This document shows positions 5,091-5,945 of a DNA stretch of 5,945 nucleotides, in pieces. A program made the position numbers and the translations under genes. The number at the start of each line of letters is the position of its first letter. Position 1 is the first letter of the stretch. This DNA comes from Alphaproteobacteria bacterium (lineage in GTDB: Bacteria > Pseudomonadota > Alphaproteobacteria > UBA8366 > GCA-2717185): NCBI GenBank assembly GCA_016764135.1, contig JAESSL010000282.1, positions 1 to 5,945 on the forward strand, written 5' to 3'. The notes beneath the pieces were generated by a model, which saw only the letters and a program-made list of their open reading frames with translations, was not told the DNA's origin and did not search any database.

Positions 5091-5897
5091 GTGTCGGACA
5101 CGATGCGTATTGATTACAACCGTGAAACAAAAGCGCAGCTGATCGAGCGGTTGAATGTCTTGGAGGCGCGCGGCGTCACACGACGAGCCCAGTTTGTCGA
5201 TCTCGTCGAAGAGTCGCTGCTCGCCACTCAGATCATTACGCGCGAAGACAAGCGAATTTACGTTAATGACGCGTTTGTAAATTTGTTTGGCTTCTCCAGT
5301 AAAGACGAAATTTACGCGATCCCGTATGGCGGCCTTACCGCCGGCTACGACCTGGACAGGCTTCGGACAATGCGCGAGGCCCGCTACAACAACAAAAAAG
5401 CACTCACGGAATATGACTACGACGCCTTGAAAAAAGACGGAACCATCCTTCCGGTTCAGGTGTTCGTACGGCCTGTTCTGTGGGGCGGAGAAAAAGCGTT
5501 CCAGCGCATTTACATTGACTTGACCGAGCGAAAGCGCGCGGCGCAAGAGACCGCAACCAAGACGGCTCTCCTGCAGGACATCGTCAACGCAACACCCGAG
5601 TTCCTGTCCCTTCGAGACACCGAGGGCCGGTTCAGGTTTTTGAATGACCTGTTGGCGACCGAAATGAATATGGCGCCAGAAGATGTCGTGGGGAAATCTC
5701 CGACGGATATTTATGGCGCGGTTTCAGGCGAAACCGTGGAAGCTTTGACCCAGGAGGCCATCGACTCCCGCCAACCTGTCGTTCATCGCGAGATTAAATC
5801 CGCGAGACAGAAAGGTCGGTTCTTTCAGTACAGCGCCATCCCCTGTTCGACGATGACGGAAATATCTCCGGCGCACTCTCCATTGGACATGACGTGA
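5091..5897 (+). CDS. Tandem PAS-domain signalling protein, frame closed early by a frameshift
   Basis: Cytoplasmic sensor with a short N-terminal helix (about 12-28), a first PAS domain (about 35-150; RIYVNDAFVNLFGFS at 55-69 and the terminal DLTERKRAAQ at 143-152), and a second PAS domain from about 160 (LLQDIVNATPEFLSLRDTEG and NMAPEDVVGKSPTDIY). No membrane segment is seen, so the sensed cue is probably intracellular or diffusible. After residue 251 the translation turns into non-PAS sequence and ends at TGA 5895-5897; the frame one base back restores the PAS ending (next entry). PAS proteins of this shape normally carry a histidine kinase or GGDEF/EAL output further on, which would lie outside the window, so the output type is unknown. 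It diverges from the thioesterase gene. Confidence 0.87.
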   Translation: MSDTMRIDYNRETKAQLIERLNVLEARGVTRRAQFVDLVEESLLATQIITREDKRIYVNDAFVNLFGFSSKDEIYAIPYGGLTAGYDLDRLRTMREARYNNKKALTEYDYDALKKDGTILPVQVFVRPVLWGGEKAFQRIYIDLTERKRAAQETATKTALLQDIVNATPEFLSLRDTEGRFRFLNDLLATEMNMAPEDVVGKSPTDIYGAVSGETVEALTQEAIDSRQPVVHREIKSARQKGRFFQYSAIPCSTMTEISPAHSPLDMT

Positions 5898-5945
5898 CCT
5901 CGCAGAAACAGGTTGAGGTCGCGCTGGCGGCGCAAAAGGCCCGAA
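5843..5945 (+). pseudogene. Frameshifted continuation of the PAS protein to the window edge
   Basis: From 5843 the frame reads LFDDDGNISGALSIG, then HDVTSQKQVEVALAAQKAR to the right edge with no stop. This is the typical last strand of a PAS domain (D.GNI.GALSIGHDVT) followed by a linker helix. The upstream frame has ATC CCC TGT; inserting one C into the run at 5840-5843 gives ATC CCC CTG TTC and joins both halves. A one-base loss in a C-run is a common sequencing error as well as a common mutation. The protein clearly extends beyond the window. Confidence 0.88.

Noticed and set aside
4756..5091. Small plus-strand gene in the divergent intergenic region
   Set aside because: It overlaps the thioesterase 5' end, has no ribosome binding site or recognisable domain, and covers the repeat-rich control region.
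5838..5846. Programmed -1 ribosomal frameshifting in the PAS gene
   Set aside because: ATCCCCTG is not a classical slippery heptamer and I see no following stem-loop or upstream stimulatory Shine-Dalgarno; a missing C is simpler.
1..5945. Defence island, mobile element or biosynthetic cluster
   Set aside because: All five genes belong to common housekeeping or signalling families. No transposase, integrase, direct-repeat boundary or abrupt composition change was found.

Overview
The window reads as a piece of a moderately GC-rich alphaproteobacterial chromosome, probably a Rhodospirillales-like lineage. This is inferred from the character of the UvrD, GGDEF and thioesterase proteins, not from a search. 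It looks like ordinary chromosome: I see no insertion sequence, tRNA, rRNA, CRISPR array or phage gene.

Layout: four genes lie on the minus strand and are read right to left. They are a hotdog-fold acyl-CoA thioesterase (4274-4843), a soluble diguanylate cyclase with a GGEEF site (3087 to 4136 or 4172), a CLC-type chloride channel/transporter with a C-terminal CBS pair (1198-2994), and the N-terminal part of a UvrD/PcrA superfamily 1 helicase (1-1068, running off the left edge). One gene on the plus strand, a double-PAS signalling protein (5091 to the right edge), diverges from the thioesterase across a 247-bp AT-richer spacer with several inverted repeats.

The most striking feature is that three of the five genes are broken, each by a different kind of lesion, and in each case the lost reading resumes immediately with recognisable family sequence. 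uvrD has a two-base loss next to codon 333 (about 69-72). The CLC gene has a single in-frame TGA (1531-1533) inside its first CBS domain. The PAS gene lacks one C in a C-run (5840-5843). The thioesterase and the diguanylate cyclase look intact. Either this replicon is decaying or the assembly carries uncorrected errors; raw reads would decide.

Functionally the genes do not form an obvious pathway. Two are signalling proteins (c-di-GMP synthesis and a PAS sensor), one handles anions, one repairs DNA and one hydrolyses acyl-CoA. The shared direction of the four minus-strand genes may mean partial co-transcription, but the gaps of about 90-130 bp and a consensus TATAAT before the cyclase gene suggest separate promoters. 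I found no convincing new multi-gene system. Points of real interest are the lesion cluster, a valine at the CLC proton-glutamate position, a degenerate inhibitory site in the cyclase, a three-copy 15-16-bp tandem repeat before uvrD, and the operator-like repeats before the PAS gene.
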